Shown: one piece after another, positions 17,168 through 25,516 of the stretch | Numbering within the stretch: the first letter of the stretch is position 1 | How the letters are laid out: each line of letters starts with the position of its first letter | Assembly (NCBI RefSeq): GCF_014195535.1 | Contig: NZ_JACIBY010000005.1 | Coordinates: 379,845 to 443,844 of the forward strand | From: Runella defluvii | GTDB taxonomy: Bacteria; Bacteroidota; Bacteroidia; Cytophagales; Spirosomataceae | DNA: 64,000 nucleotides | Direction: 5' to 3' | Notes under the pieces: model-generated | Databases searched by the model: none | What the model was told of the DNA's origin: nothing | The model's input: the letters and a program-made list of their open reading frames with translations, nothing else | Program-made: the position numbers and the translations under genes

Positions 17168-18709
17168 GTGAAAAAACTATCTTTCCTTTGTTTCCTTCTA
17201 TTCAGTTATTGTTTTAATGGCTCAACAGTCCTAGCCCAATCCTACAAACCGCCCGTATTCACCGACCCCGACCGAATGAAGAAAATCGAGTCGGTATTGC
17301 CTACCATTGACAAAATTTACAAAGAATACGCCGAAAAAAATCATTTCCCTGGGTTTACATACGGCGTGGTGGTCGATGGTAAATTGATTCACACGGGGAC
17401 AGCGGGCTACACCGACCTTAGCAAAAAAACGCCCGCCACGACGCAGTCGCTTTTCCGTATTGCGTCGATGAGTAAAAGCTTCACGACCATGGCGATTTTG
17501 CAATTGCGCGATGCGGGCAAACTCGACTTGGACGACCGTGCTGACAAGTACATTCCTGAAATGAAGAATACGAAATTGCTCACGGCCGATGCCCCAGCCA
17601 TTACGATTCGTCATTTGCTCACGCACGCGGCAGGTTTTCCTGAAGACAACCCGTGGGGCGACCGCCAATTGGCCGATACCAACGCAGAGTTGTTGCAATT
17701 GATTAAAAACCCCATTGCTTTTTCAAATACCCCAGGAGTAGCCTACGAATACAGCAACTTGGGTATTACGCTACTGGGCTATATTATCCAAAAAGTATCG
17801 GGAAAAACCTACCAACAGTTCATCAACGACAACATCTTCCAACCCCTCGGCATGACCCACACCAAATGGGAGTATGCTGAAGTCCCCGCAGACAAACTCG
17901 CCCACGGCTACCGCTGGCGCGACGGCCAATGGACAGAAGAAGCCCTCCTCCACGACGGCGCATGGGGAGCAATGGGCGGTTTGATTACGTCTATCGACGA
18001 TTTTAGCAAATACATAGCTTTGCATTTGGCGGCTTGGCCTCCCAAAAACGACGTCGATAACGGCCCATTGAAACGGAGTTCGATTCGGGAAATGCACCAA
18101 CCTTGGAACATCAGTGGCTTTTCTCCGCAGTTCAAATACGCGACGGGGCGCCCGTGCGCTACGGTGTCGGCTTATTGTTATGGCCTCAATTGGCTGCGCG
18201 ACTGCGAAGGCCGCGAGTACGTAGGTCACAGCGGCGGGTTGCCTGGTTTTGGTAGCAACTGGCGGATTTTGCCCCAGTACGGTATTGGGGTAGTGGCATT
18301 TGCCAATGTTACCTACGCTCCCACTGTTCCGATTAACCTCCAAATTTTAGATACGCTCATTGTGAGTGCCCAGCTAAAACCTCGTCAGCTACCCGCCTCC
18401 GACATTCTAAAACAACGCCAACAGCAACTTACTCAGCTCCTTCCTAACTGGCAAAATGCCGAAAGCAGCGGGCTATTTGCCGAGAACTTCTTTGCCGATT
18501 ACTCTTTGGAAGCCCTCAAAAAAGAAGCATCGGCTTTGTTTGAAAAAGCAGGAAAGATTGTGAGCGTAAAAGAAATTGTTCCCGAAAATCAACTGCGCGG
18601 CCGCTACCTTATCGAAGGAGAAAAAGCAACACTCTGGGTGTCGTTTACGCTTACGCCCGAAAGTTCGCCATTGATTCAGGAGTATCATATTGGGGAGGTG
18701 AAGAAATAA
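17168..18709 (+). CDS. Serine hydrolase (class C beta-lactamase / penicillin-binding-protein-like)
   Basis: A 513-residue periplasmic serine hydrolase. The signal peptide ends near LAQ. The beta-lactamase fold motifs are S100-M-S-K103 (SxxK, nucleophile Ser100), Y195-S-N197 (YxN) and H354-S-G-G in place of KTG, typical of the serine-hydrolase subfamily of esterases and D-aminopeptidases. The C-terminal 130 residues form an extra domain after the lactamase core. The start codon is GTG at 17168; it puts the signal peptide at the N-terminus and there is no ATG alternative. Activity on beta-lactams is not implied; an esterase or peptidase role is equally likely. Confidence 0.9.
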   Translation: MKKLSFLCFLLFSYCFNGSTVLAQSYKPPVFTDPDRMKKIESVLPTIDKIYKEYAEKNHFPGFTYGVVVDGKLIHTGTAGYTDLSKKTPATTQSLFRIASMSKSFTTMAILQLRDAGKLDLDDRADKYIPEMKNTKLLTADAPAITIRHLLTHAAGFPEDNPWGDRQLADTNAELLQLIKNPIAFSNTPGVAYEYSNLGITLLGYIIQKVSGKTYQQFINDNIFQPLGMTHTKWEYAEVPADKLAHGYRWRDGQWTEEALLHDGAWGAMGGLITSIDDFSKYIALHLAAWPPKNDVDNGPLKRSSIREMHQPWNISGFSPQFKYATGRPCATVSAYCYGLNWLRDCEGREYVGHSGGLPGFGSNWRILPQYGIGVVAFANVTYAPTVPINLQILDTLIVSAQLKPRQLPASDILKQRQQQLTQLLPNWQNAESSGLFAENFFADYSLEALKKEASALFEKAGKIVSVKEIVPENQLRGRYLIEGEKATLWVSFTLTPESSPLIQEYHIGEVKK

Positions 18710-18781
18710 TACCTATATGAACAAGTTAACATTAGATTCTACCCATTCTTATCCTTTTGCATAGTAAAACGCACAATCCCT

Positions 18782-20125
18782 ATGCAAACCTCCCGCAGAG
18801 ATTTTATTCGTTCGGCTTCGGTGGCTACTGGAGCAAGTTTATTCTCATTTACCCCCCTCGAATTGCTGGCAAGCCAACGCAAACGAGTCTCTGCCAATGA
18901 TAAATTACAATTGGGAGTGATTGGTTGCAAAGGCATGGGGTGGTCAGATTTACGCTCCCACCTCCAGATGAGCGAGGTCGAGTGCGTGGCCTTGGCCGAC
19001 GTGGACCAAAGTGTTCTCGACCAGCGCGCAGCCGATGTGCAAACTGCCCGTGGCAATCGCCCTCAGCTCTACAAGGATTACCGCAAAATGCTCGAAAACA
19101 AGGACATCGACGCGGTGATTGTAGGTACGCCCGACCATTGGCACTGCTTGGCGTTAACCGATTCATTGGCGGCGGGAAAACACGTCTATTGCGAAAAACC
19201 GTTAGCCAATTCCATCGAAGAGTGTAATATCATGCTCGCTGCGGCCAAACGCGCGGGTAAAATTATCCAAATCGGGCAATGGCAACGAAGCGGCTCGCAC
19301 TATGAAAAAGCCATCGAGTACGTGCGATCGGGTAAATTGGGTAATATTCGTTTGGTAAAAGTATGGGCGTACCAAGGTTGGATGGAGCCCGTCCCCGTCA
19401 AGCCCGACAGCGCACCTCCTGTAGGCGTTGATTACGATATGTGGCTCGGCCCCGCCAAAAAACGCCCCTTCAACCCCAACCGATTCCACTTTAATTTCCG
19501 CTGGTTTTGGGACTACGCAGGTGGCCTAATGACCGATTGGGGCGTCCACGAAATCGACATTGCGCTCTATGCCATGAACGCCAAAGCGCCCAAATCCGTC
19601 ATGGCTTCGGGTGGAAAACTCGCCTACCCCGACGATGCTTCTGAAACCCCCGATACGCTCCAAACGGTGTATGAATACGAGGGCTTTAACATGCTTTGGG
19701 AGCACGCCACGGGCATCGACGGCGGGAATTATGGCCTTACCGAAGGGATTGCGTTTATTGGCAACAACGGCACGTTGGTATTGCATCGCGGGGGCTGGTC
19801 GCTGCACCCCGAAACCCAAACCAAAAACGGCATTAAAGTCTATAAAATTGAGGATATTCCTGACCAAGCGCGCAATGGTGACTACCTCAACGAACATACC
19901 AAAAACTTTGTACAGGCTATCAAAGACAACAACCCCAAACTGCTCAAGTGCGGTATCGAAACGGGAAGTGTAGCGGCTATCAATGCCCACATGGGTAACA
20001 TTGCCTACAAAACAGGGCGGAAAGTATATTGGGATGCGACAACGGGCGCGTTCAAAAACGACGCGGAGGCCAACGCCCTCATCAAAGCCCATTACAATAA
20101 CGGCTGGCAACTACCGAAAGCGTAA
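18782..20125 (+). CDS. Tat-exported Gfo/Idh/MocA family oxidoreductase
   Basis: A 447-residue NAD(P)-dependent oxidoreductase of the glucose-fructose oxidoreductase family. The N-terminus has a twin-arginine-type signal (SRRDFIRSASVATGASL). Rossmann motif IGCKGMGWSD at about 46, then the family motif E138-K-P140 (YCEKPLANS) with the conserved Lys, and a C-terminal alpha/beta domain with GGLMTDWGVHEIDIAL. Such Tat-secreted members usually act on sugars or inositols in the periplasm, though here the substrate is unknown. The gene is 72 bp downstream of the serine hydrolase and 14 bp upstream of a hairpin. Confidence 0.9.
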   Translation: MQTSRRDFIRSASVATGASLFSFTPLELLASQRKRVSANDKLQLGVIGCKGMGWSDLRSHLQMSEVECVALADVDQSVLDQRAADVQTARGNRPQLYKDYRKMLENKDIDAVIVGTPDHWHCLALTDSLAAGKHVYCEKPLANSIEECNIMLAAAKRAGKIIQIGQWQRSGSHYEKAIEYVRSGKLGNIRLVKVWAYQGWMEPVPVKPDSAPPVGVDYDMWLGPAKKRPFNPNRFHFNFRWFWDYAGGLMTDWGVHEIDIALYAMNAKAPKSVMASGGKLAYPDDASETPDTLQTVYEYEGFNMLWEHATGIDGGNYGLTEGIAFIGNNGTLVLHRGGWSLHPETQTKNGIKVYKIEDIPDQARNGDYLNEHTKNFVQAIKDNNPKLLKCGIETGSVAAINAHMGNIAYKTGRKVYWDATTGAFKNDAEANALIKAHYNNGWQLPKA

Positions 20126-20142
20126 AACCCCGATAGGGTTAG

Positions 20143-20181
20143 AAAATGAGGCGTAAAGTTGGTAACTTTGCGCCTCATTTT
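20143..20181 (+). terminator. Perfect-stem hairpin ahead of purM
   Basis: An 18-bp stem (20143-20160 with 20164-20181, one G-U pair) and a 3-nt loop GGT is followed by TGTTTTTC. It fits an intrinsic terminator for the oxidoreductase gene; its right arm also holds the TAACTTTG box of the purM promoter and ends 13 bp before the purM start, so it could instead act in the purM leader. Confidence 0.7.
20163..20170 (+). promoter_or_regulatory. purM: Candidate -7 box of the purM promoter
   Basis: TAACTTTG matches the Bacteroidota TAnnTTTG box and lies 24 bases before the chosen purM start. No TTG is present at the usual 19-base spacing upstream, so the call rests on the -7 box alone. Confidence 0.4.
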
Positions 20182-20194
20182 GTTTTTCAACTCC

Positions 20195-21361
20195 ATGACA
20201 GAACGTTACCTACAACGTGGGGTGTCGGCCTCCAAAGAAGACGTACACCGCGCCATTGCTAAGCTCGACAAAGGACTCTTCCCCAAAGCTTTCTGCAAAA
20301 TCGTCCCTGATATTTTGGCAGGTGACCCCGACTACTGCACCATCATGCACGCCGACGGAGCAGGTACCAAAACCTCGCTGGCGTATTTGTATTGGAAAGA
20401 AACAGGTGACTTGTCGGTGTGGCGTGGCATAGCGCAAGACTCGATTGTGATGAATACCGACGACCTGATTTGCGTAGGAGCAACGGGTCCGATGCTTATC
20501 TCGTCGAGCATCGACCGCAACAAAAACAAAATTCCTGGGGAGGTCATCGCCGAAATCATCAATGGCACCGAGGAAGTATTGGAAATGCTTCGCAGTCACG
20601 GCGTTGAGATTTACAGCACGGGTGGCGAAACAGCCGATGTAGGCGATTTGGTACGCACCATTACGGTCAATAGCACGGTAATTGCACGCATGAAACGTTC
20701 GGACGTGATTTCTAACGATACCATCCAAGCGGGCGATGTGATTGTCGGGTTGGCATCGTTTGGACAGGCTTCCTACGAAACCACTTACAACGGAGGCATG
20801 GGCAGCAACGGACTTACTTCCGCCCGTCACGACGTGTTAGATTCTTATCTTGCCCCCAAATACCCCGAAAGTTTTGACCCCGAAGTCCACAGTTCGTTAG
20901 TGTACAGCGGTTCAAAACGCCTCACGGATGCCGTCGAAAATACACCTGTCAACGTGGGTCAATTGATTCTTTCGCCTACGCGTACCTACGCCCCTTTTGC
21001 CAAAACGTTGTTGGACGAACTCCGTCCGCACATTCATGGCATGGTGCATTGCAGCGGTGGCGCCCAAACCAAAGTATTGCATTTTATTGAGAATCTGCAC
21101 GTTGTTAAAAATAACCTGTTCCCCATTCCTCCGCTCTTCAAATTGATTCAAACCGAAAGTGGAACGAGCTGGCAGGAAATGTACAAAGTGTTTAACATGG
21201 GGCATCGCCTCGAAGTGTATCTTTCATCTGAACACGCCCAACGCGTCATCGAAATTGCGCAATCGTTTGGTATCGAAGCCCAAATTATCGGCTACGTGGA
21301 AGCCAACGAAGGCAAAAAAGTAACGGTTCAGAGCGAGTTTGGGGAGTTTGTTTATGAATAG
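20195..21361 (+). CDS. purM: Phosphoribosylformylglycinamidine cyclo-ligase (AIR synthase)
   Basis: A 388-residue cytoplasmic enzyme that closes the imidazole ring of 5-aminoimidazole ribonucleotide with ATP hydrolysis, the fifth step of purine synthesis. Sequence features of the PurM family are ADGAGTKTSLAY, IAQDSIVMNTDDLICVGA (metal/ATP site), STGGETADVGDL and VNVGQLILSPTRTYAP. The protein is about 40 residues longer than E. coli PurM, as usual in Bacteroidota. I used the ATG at 20195 (MTERYLQRGVSASKED), which matches the family start; the open frame begins 36 bp earlier inside the hairpin. Monocistronic by position. Confidence 0.93.
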   Translation: MTERYLQRGVSASKEDVHRAIAKLDKGLFPKAFCKIVPDILAGDPDYCTIMHADGAGTKTSLAYLYWKETGDLSVWRGIAQDSIVMNTDDLICVGATGPMLISSSIDRNKNKIPGEVIAEIINGTEEVLEMLRSHGVEIYSTGGETADVGDLVRTITVNSTVIARMKRSDVISNDTIQAGDVIVGLASFGQASYETTYNGGMGSNGLTSARHDVLDSYLAPKYPESFDPEVHSSLVYSGSKRLTDAVENTPVNVGQLILSPTRTYAPFAKTLLDELRPHIHGMVHCSGGAQTKVLHFIENLHVVKNNLFPIPPLFKLIQTESGTSWQEMYKVFNMGHRLEVYLSSEHAQRVIEIAQSFGIEAQIIGYVEANEGKKVTVQSEFGEFVYE

Positions 21362-21412
21362 CTAGGACATTGTTTTTTATGTCGCCCGCAGAAGGCCGCA
21401 GACTAATACAAA

Positions 21413-21468
21413 CGCAGATTTTCGCTGAAAAACGTCTTCATCAAGTCCTTTTTTAGCGAAAATCTGCG
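21413..21468. repeat. Inverted repeat, AGCGAAAATCTGCG type
   Basis: CGCAGATTTTCGCTGAAAAA (21413-21432) pairs with TTTTTTAGCGAAAATCTGCG (21449-21468) in an 18-20 bp near-perfect stem. A second copy of the outer motif GGCCGCAGA and CTGCGGCC extends the symmetry on both sides. It looks like a dispersed palindrome; it may also end purM transcription. Confidence 0.6.
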
Positions 21469-21556
21469 GCCTTCAATCTGCGCCAATCAGCGAGTAAAAC
21501 GGTAGTCAAACTTAGCTAACGTTGAAAATAAAATTTCAACACTCCTCAATGTACAG

Positions 21557-21646
21557 ATGAAAACTAGAAAAACGCTTATCGAGCTTTTATTGGTACTGAT
21601 GGGCTGTGAGCGAAATTACATCATTGATAGGATTAACTCCTACTAA
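21557..21646 (+). CDS. Possible 29-residue lipopeptide ORF
   Basis: A short ORF, ATG at 21557 to TAA at 21646, encodes a positively charged start (MKTRKT), a hydrophobic core (LIELLLVLMG) and a lipobox-like LMGC followed by a short polar tail. It overlaps the 3' end of the convergent DUF3592 gene by 14 bp. It could be a genuine tiny lipoprotein or a remnant of a broken gene; no other support is visible, so it is low confidence. Confidence 0.25.
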   Translation: MKTRKTLIELLLVLMGCERNYIIDRINSY

Positions 21647-22046
21647 TTTTCAACCCTACTCCCATAAAAATAAGCCCAAATACGGCCAAAACAGCCGACA
21701 GTCCCCATAATTCCCAAAACCCTGCGATTTTAGCATTCGCAGGGTTTTGCTTTTCGTACAAAATAGGCACTTGTTCGCCATTTTCGTAATCAGGGCGGCC
21801 CCTGCCCGTATCCGACCGAAAGGTCATACGCTTGCCTTCCGCCGTCTGAAATTCAACAACGGGATAATAAGAACCTTTCCCTTTTCGCGATTTTACATAC
21901 ACCGACTCCACCACTGTCCCCGTGGCCGAAGCAGCCTCTTTTGCAAATTTCTGGTCGTTTTGAAACAATATCCAAGCCCCAATCATCAGCAGCAGCCCAA
22001 TGATTGCAAAAATACTTCCACCTATCCGATTTGACTTTTTGTTCAT
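21633..22046 (-). CDS. DUF3592 domain membrane protein
   Basis: A 137-residue protein with two transmembrane helices (IGGSIFAIIGLLLMIGAWIL near the N-terminus and WELWGLSAVLAVFGLIFMGVGL near the C-terminus) flanking a small beta domain (ATGTVVESVYVKSRKGKG, YYPVVEFQTAEG, QVPILYEKQNPANAKI). This is the DUF3592 layout. Function is unknown. I used the ATG at 22046 (MNKKSNR) instead of the open-frame start 9 bp upstream. Confidence 0.8.
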   Translation of the reverse strand: MNKKSNRIGGSIFAIIGLLLMIGAWILFQNDQKFAKEAASATGTVVESVYVKSRKGKGSYYPVVEFQTAEGKRMTFRSDTGRGRPDYENGEQVPILYEKQNPANAKIAGFWELWGLSAVLAVFGLIFMGVGLKISRS

Positions 22047-22188
22047 CGCACACACAACCGATTAATTACTCAGGCAAAGTTAGTTTCTATTATTTGTTGC
22101 TCTAAAAACAGGCTTAGCTAGCTGATAATCTGAATTTTACGATTAACAGATAACGATTAACTATTAACGGGCTATTACTTAGTAACCC

Positions 22189-22497
22189 TTATTTTGGTTT
22201 TTGGGGAAGCACATTTTTCTTCAACGGATTGGGCATTCGGTAGCGGTATTTACTCTCCTCTCCTTGGGGAGTGATAGGCATCGCATTGGGCATGGCATCG
22301 CCTGACTGCACAATGAGCACAGGCATATTGTCCACCCGCGAATAGGCTACCGTAGAATCACTTGAATAGCGAAACATAGGCACGGGAGTTGCCTGCTTAA
22401 TCGGTGGTAATTGCTTAGAAGGCACTTTCAATTGCAGTTGCTGTGCCCAAAGCACGTGCACACCAAACATCAGGGGAATAAATAGCAGTTTTTTCAT
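22189..22497 (-). CDS. Small secreted protein of unknown function
   Basis: A 102-residue protein with a signal peptide (MKKLLFIPLMFGVHVLWAQQ). The mature part of about 83 residues is Pro- and Lys-rich (LKVPSKQLPPIKQATPVP, SDSTVAYSRVDNMPVLIVQS) and ends in LKKNVLPQKPK. I recognise no domain. It lies alone between the DUF3592 gene and alaS, and its start is 96 bp from the alaS promoter box on the other strand. Confidence 0.65.
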   Translation of the reverse strand: MKKLLFIPLMFGVHVLWAQQLQLKVPSKQLPPIKQATPVPMFRYSSDSTVAYSRVDNMPVLIVQSGDAMPNAMPITPQGEESKYRYRMPNPLKKNVLPQKPK

Positions 22498-22592
22498 GGC
22501 AGGAAGTAATACGTTGAACAGAAACAGTTGGGTATCTTTTACGCAAGTTAATCAAAATCAAAGCACAATCTGAAAGCTACGGCATTTTTCCG

Positions 22593-22600
22593 TAATTTTG
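22593..22600 (+). promoter_or_regulatory. alaS: Candidate -7 box of the alaS promoter
   Basis: TAATTTTG fits TAnnTTTG and lies 64 bases before the alaS ATG. No TTG at the canonical spacing was found. Confidence 0.35.
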
Positions 22601-22619
22601 CAGCCCAATTCACAGCTAA

Positions 22620-22644
22620 GGACTATCGACTGTGGACTATCGAC
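22620..22644. repeat. Short direct repeat GGACTATCGAC in the alaS leader
   Basis: Two copies of GGACTATCGAC separated by TGT lie in the alaS leader, about 20 bases before the ATG. They are reminiscent of the dispersed ACTATCGAC-type repeats of Bacteroidota genomes. Confidence 0.4.
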
Positions 22645-22663
22645 TATTAAACGTAAATCGAAG

Positions 22664-25315
22664 ATGACTTCTCACGAAATCCGCCAAGCTTTTTTAGACT
22701 TTTTTAAGAGTAAAGGACACCTTATCGTGCCGTCGGCACCGCTTGTTGCCAAAAATGACCCCACGCTCATGTTTAACAACTCGGGCATGGCGCAATTCAA
22801 AGACTTTTTCTTGGGCAACGGAACTCCTCCGAGCAAGCGCATCGCCGATACCCAAAAGTGCTTGCGCGTGAGTGGAAAACACAACGACTTGGAAGACGTA
22901 GGTTTTGACACCTACCACCACACGATGTTTGAAATGCTCGGCAACTGGTCGTTTGGGGATTACTTCAAAAAAGAAGCCTTGGAGTGGTCGTGGGAACTGC
23001 TCACTGGCATTTATAAACTTCCCAAAGACCGCATCTACGTATCAGTATTCAAAGGAGACGAAAAAGATGGCGTACCGTTTGACCAAGAAGCGTGGGATAT
23101 TTGGAAAGCCATTTTAGGCGGCGAAGAGCGAATCATTTTAGGAAATAAAAAAGATAATTTCTGGGAAATGGGCGACGTAGGCCCGTGTGGCCCGTGTTCA
23201 GAAATCCACATCGACCTCCGCGACCAAGCCGAAGTGGATGTAAAGCCTGGCAAAGAACTCGTCAACGCCGACCACCCGCAAGTGGTTGAAATCTGGAACA
23301 ACGTCTTTATGCAGTTTGAGCGCAAGGCCGACGGGTCGTTGATTACGCTTCCTGCCAAACACGTGGATACAGGGATGGGCTTTGAGCGCCTCTGTATGGC
23401 CATTCAAGGCAAACAATCGAACTACGACACCGATATTTTTCAAAATACCATTCAGGTCATTGAGAAAATGTGCGGTAAAAAATACGGCGTAAGCGGCACG
23501 CTCAACACCAGCGATTATACCGACATCGCCATGCGCGTTATCGCTGACCACCTTCGGGCGGTAAGTTTCGCCATTGCCGACGGACAGCTTCCGTCCAACG
23601 CCAAAGCGGGTTACGTAATTCGTCGCATTTTGCGCCGCGCCATTCGCTACGGCTACTCGTATTTGGGCTTTACTGAGCCTTTTATGAGTCAGTTGGTACC
23701 TGTCTTGGCCGAACAATTCAAAAATGTATTCCCTGAGCTTAAATCGCAAGAGGAGTTTGTGACGCGCGTGGTGTTGGAAGAAGAAAAGAGCTTCTTGCGG
23801 ACGTTGGAGTTGGGAATCAAGCGATTCGAGTCACTTAGCCCAACGGGAGGCGTCATTGATGGAAACATCGTTTTTGAACTCTCCGATACCTACGGTTTCC
23901 CTGTGGATTTAACGGCGCTTTTGGCCAAAGAAAAAGGGTACAAAATCGACGAAGCGGGCTACGAAAAGGCACTGGCCGAACAAAAGAACCGCAGCCGCCA
24001 AGACGCTGCCAAAGAAGCCACCGACTGGGTAGAAATAAGCGAAGGAAGCGATTTTGAGTTTTTGGGCTACGATACCCTCGAAGCAACCGCTCAACTCATC
24101 AAATACCGCAAAGTAAAAACCAAAGCTGGCGAAGAATACCACATCGTACTCGACCGCACCCCTTTCTATGCCGAAATGGGAGGACAAGTGGGAGATACAG
24201 GCGAATTACGAATTACGAATGGGGAATTACGAATTATCAACATCGTTGATACCAAAAAGGAGAATGATTTATTTATTCATGTTTCGAGGGATAAGAATTT
24301 AGATGAACTACTCATCGCTCCTCACTCCTCACTCATCGCTAAAGTGGACGCTCATCGTCGTCAGAATATCATGCGGAACCACACGGCGACGCACTTGATG
24401 TTGGCGGCTATGCGTCGGGTGTTGGGAACGCACATTGTTCAGAAAGGTTCGTACCAAAACGACGAAGTGACTCGCTTTGACTTTTCGCACTTTGCCAAAG
24501 TAACCGACGAAGAACTCGCGCAGATTGAAGCCATTGTCAACGGTAAAATCCGCGAAAACATTGCGCTCAAAACCCACGTCAACATCCCCATCGACGAGGC
24601 CATCAAAATGGGCGCGACGGCCACTTTTGGCGAAAAATACGGCGATTTTGTGCGCGTGGTAGAGTTTGACCCCAACTTTTCGGTCGAGCTTTGCGGGGGG
24701 ACGCACGTACCTGCTACGGGCGAAATCTCGCTCTTTAAGTTCATCTCTGAAGGGTCGGTTTCGGCGGGGGTACGTCGGGTAGAGGCCGTAACGGGCGAAA
24801 AAGCCTTTGAGTTATTGAACGACGAATTGCGCATTACGAATACCCTTCGCGATATGTTCAAGGGACAAAAAGACGTTGTCAAAGCCGTTGAAGGTCTTTT
24901 GGCCGAAAAAGCTGCTTTGCAAAAACGCATCGAAGCCCTCGAAAACGAGAAGTTAGCCCAAGTAAAAGACGCCTTGTTGACCCAAGTAACGCACACCAAC
25001 GGCGTTGCCAGCCTGATCGCCCGCGTAGAAGTTCCGAACGCCGACGCTTTGAAATCGCTCGTTTACCAATTGAAAGAGCAATCACAAGCGCCTTTCTACA
25101 TCGTTTTAGGAACGGTGTTGGGTGGTAAACCTCAGTTGGCCGTGATGCTTTCTGACGACTTAGTAGCACAAGGCAAACACGCAGGCAACATCGTAAAAGA
25201 GCTTGCCAAAGAAGTAAAAGGCGGTGGCGGTGGTCAGCCTTTCTTTGCCACCGCAGGTGGTTCCGACGCCAGCGGCTTGGATGCCGCTTTGGCAAAGGCG
25301 AAAGGAATCGTGTAG
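22664..25315 (+). CDS. alaS: Alanyl-tRNA synthetase
   Basis: An 883-residue class II aminoacyl-tRNA synthetase that charges tRNA-Ala. The start MTSHEIRQAFLDFFKSKGH at 22664 is the canonical one; the open frame begins 66 bp upstream in leader sequence. Class II motifs (APLVAKNDPTLMFNNSGMAQF, GFERLCMAIQGK) are followed by the C-terminal catalytic half, an editing domain with the zinc ligands H573-T-A-T-H577 and C677-G-G-T-H681, and the C-Ala domain ending in GGGGGGQPFFATAGG-like glycines. Between the start of the editing domain (about residue 512) and HTATH the nucleotide sequence contains blocks that look like dispersed repeats inserted in frame (24201-24240 and 24307-24340; GELRITNGELRI). The reading frame is intact. 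Confidence 0.95.
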   Translation: MTSHEIRQAFLDFFKSKGHLIVPSAPLVAKNDPTLMFNNSGMAQFKDFFLGNGTPPSKRIADTQKCLRVSGKHNDLEDVGFDTYHHTMFEMLGNWSFGDYFKKEALEWSWELLTGIYKLPKDRIYVSVFKGDEKDGVPFDQEAWDIWKAILGGEERIILGNKKDNFWEMGDVGPCGPCSEIHIDLRDQAEVDVKPGKELVNADHPQVVEIWNNVFMQFERKADGSLITLPAKHVDTGMGFERLCMAIQGKQSNYDTDIFQNTIQVIEKMCGKKYGVSGTLNTSDYTDIAMRVIADHLRAVSFAIADGQLPSNAKAGYVIRRILRRAIRYGYSYLGFTEPFMSQLVPVLAEQFKNVFPELKSQEEFVTRVVLEEEKSFLRTLELGIKRFESLSPTGGVIDGNIVFELSDTYGFPVDLTALLAKEKGYKIDEAGYEKALAEQKNRSRQDAAKEATDWVEISEGSDFEFLGYDTLEATAQLIKYRKVKTKAGEEYHIVLDRTPFYAEMGGQVGDTGELRITNGELRIINIVDTKKENDLFIHVSRDKNLDELLIAPHSSLIAKVDAHRRQNIMRNHTATHLMLAAMRRVLGTHIVQKGSYQNDEVTRFDFSHFAKVTDEELAQIEAIVNGKIRENIALKTHVNIPIDEAIKMGATATFGEKYGDFVRVVEFDPNFSVELCGGTHVPATGEISLFKFISEGSVSAGVRRVEAVTGEKAFELLNDELRITNTLRDMFKGQKDVVKAVEGLLAEKAALQKRIEALENEKLAQVKDALLTQVTHTNGVASLIARVEVPNADALKSLVYQLKEQSQAPFYIVLGTVLGGKPQLAVMLSDDLVAQGKHAGNIVKELAKEVKGGGGGQPFFATAGGSDASGLDAALAKAKGIV

Positions 25316-25345
25316 CTATAAATACCTTAAATCAATTCATACACA

Positions 25346-25379
25346 CCCCTGTTATTATTCAAATGGATGATGGCAGGGG
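25346..25379 (+). terminator. alaS terminator
   Basis: A 15-bp RNA stem (CCCCTGTTATTATTC with GGATGATGGCAGGGG, several G-U pairs, loop AAAT) followed by CGTTTTG lies 30 bases after the alaS stop. It also faces the 3' end of the minus-strand island operon. Confidence 0.65.
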
Positions 25380-25381
25380 CG

Positions 25382-25404
25382 TTTTGCCTATAAAATCTAA
25401 CAAA
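25382..25404 (+). repeat. Left single copy of the island-flanking repeat
   Basis: A single copy of the CCTATAAAATCTAACAAA motif, 21 of 23 positions identical (with its TTTT lead) to the first unit of the tandem array at 30385-30473 and in the same orientation. It marks the left border of the AT-rich four-gene operon. Confidence 0.6.
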
Positions 25405-25516
25405 TAATACTTGCCAAATTTTATGAATCTCTCTCAAACTTCTTCATTTCATAGCTATTTGTTTAGAGAATTATTTAATGTGGCTTTTTAGGAAGCAGAG
25501 TTTATCGTAAATACTT

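Noticed and set aside
19526-20110. 194-codon minus-strand frame opposite the Gfo/Idh/MocA gene
   Set aside because: No domain, and the plus-strand gene is well supported by motifs throughout.
25427-25491. 22-codon plus-strand frame downstream of alaS
   Set aside because: It has no recognisable feature beyond an ATG and a stop in AT-rich DNA and is too short to support.
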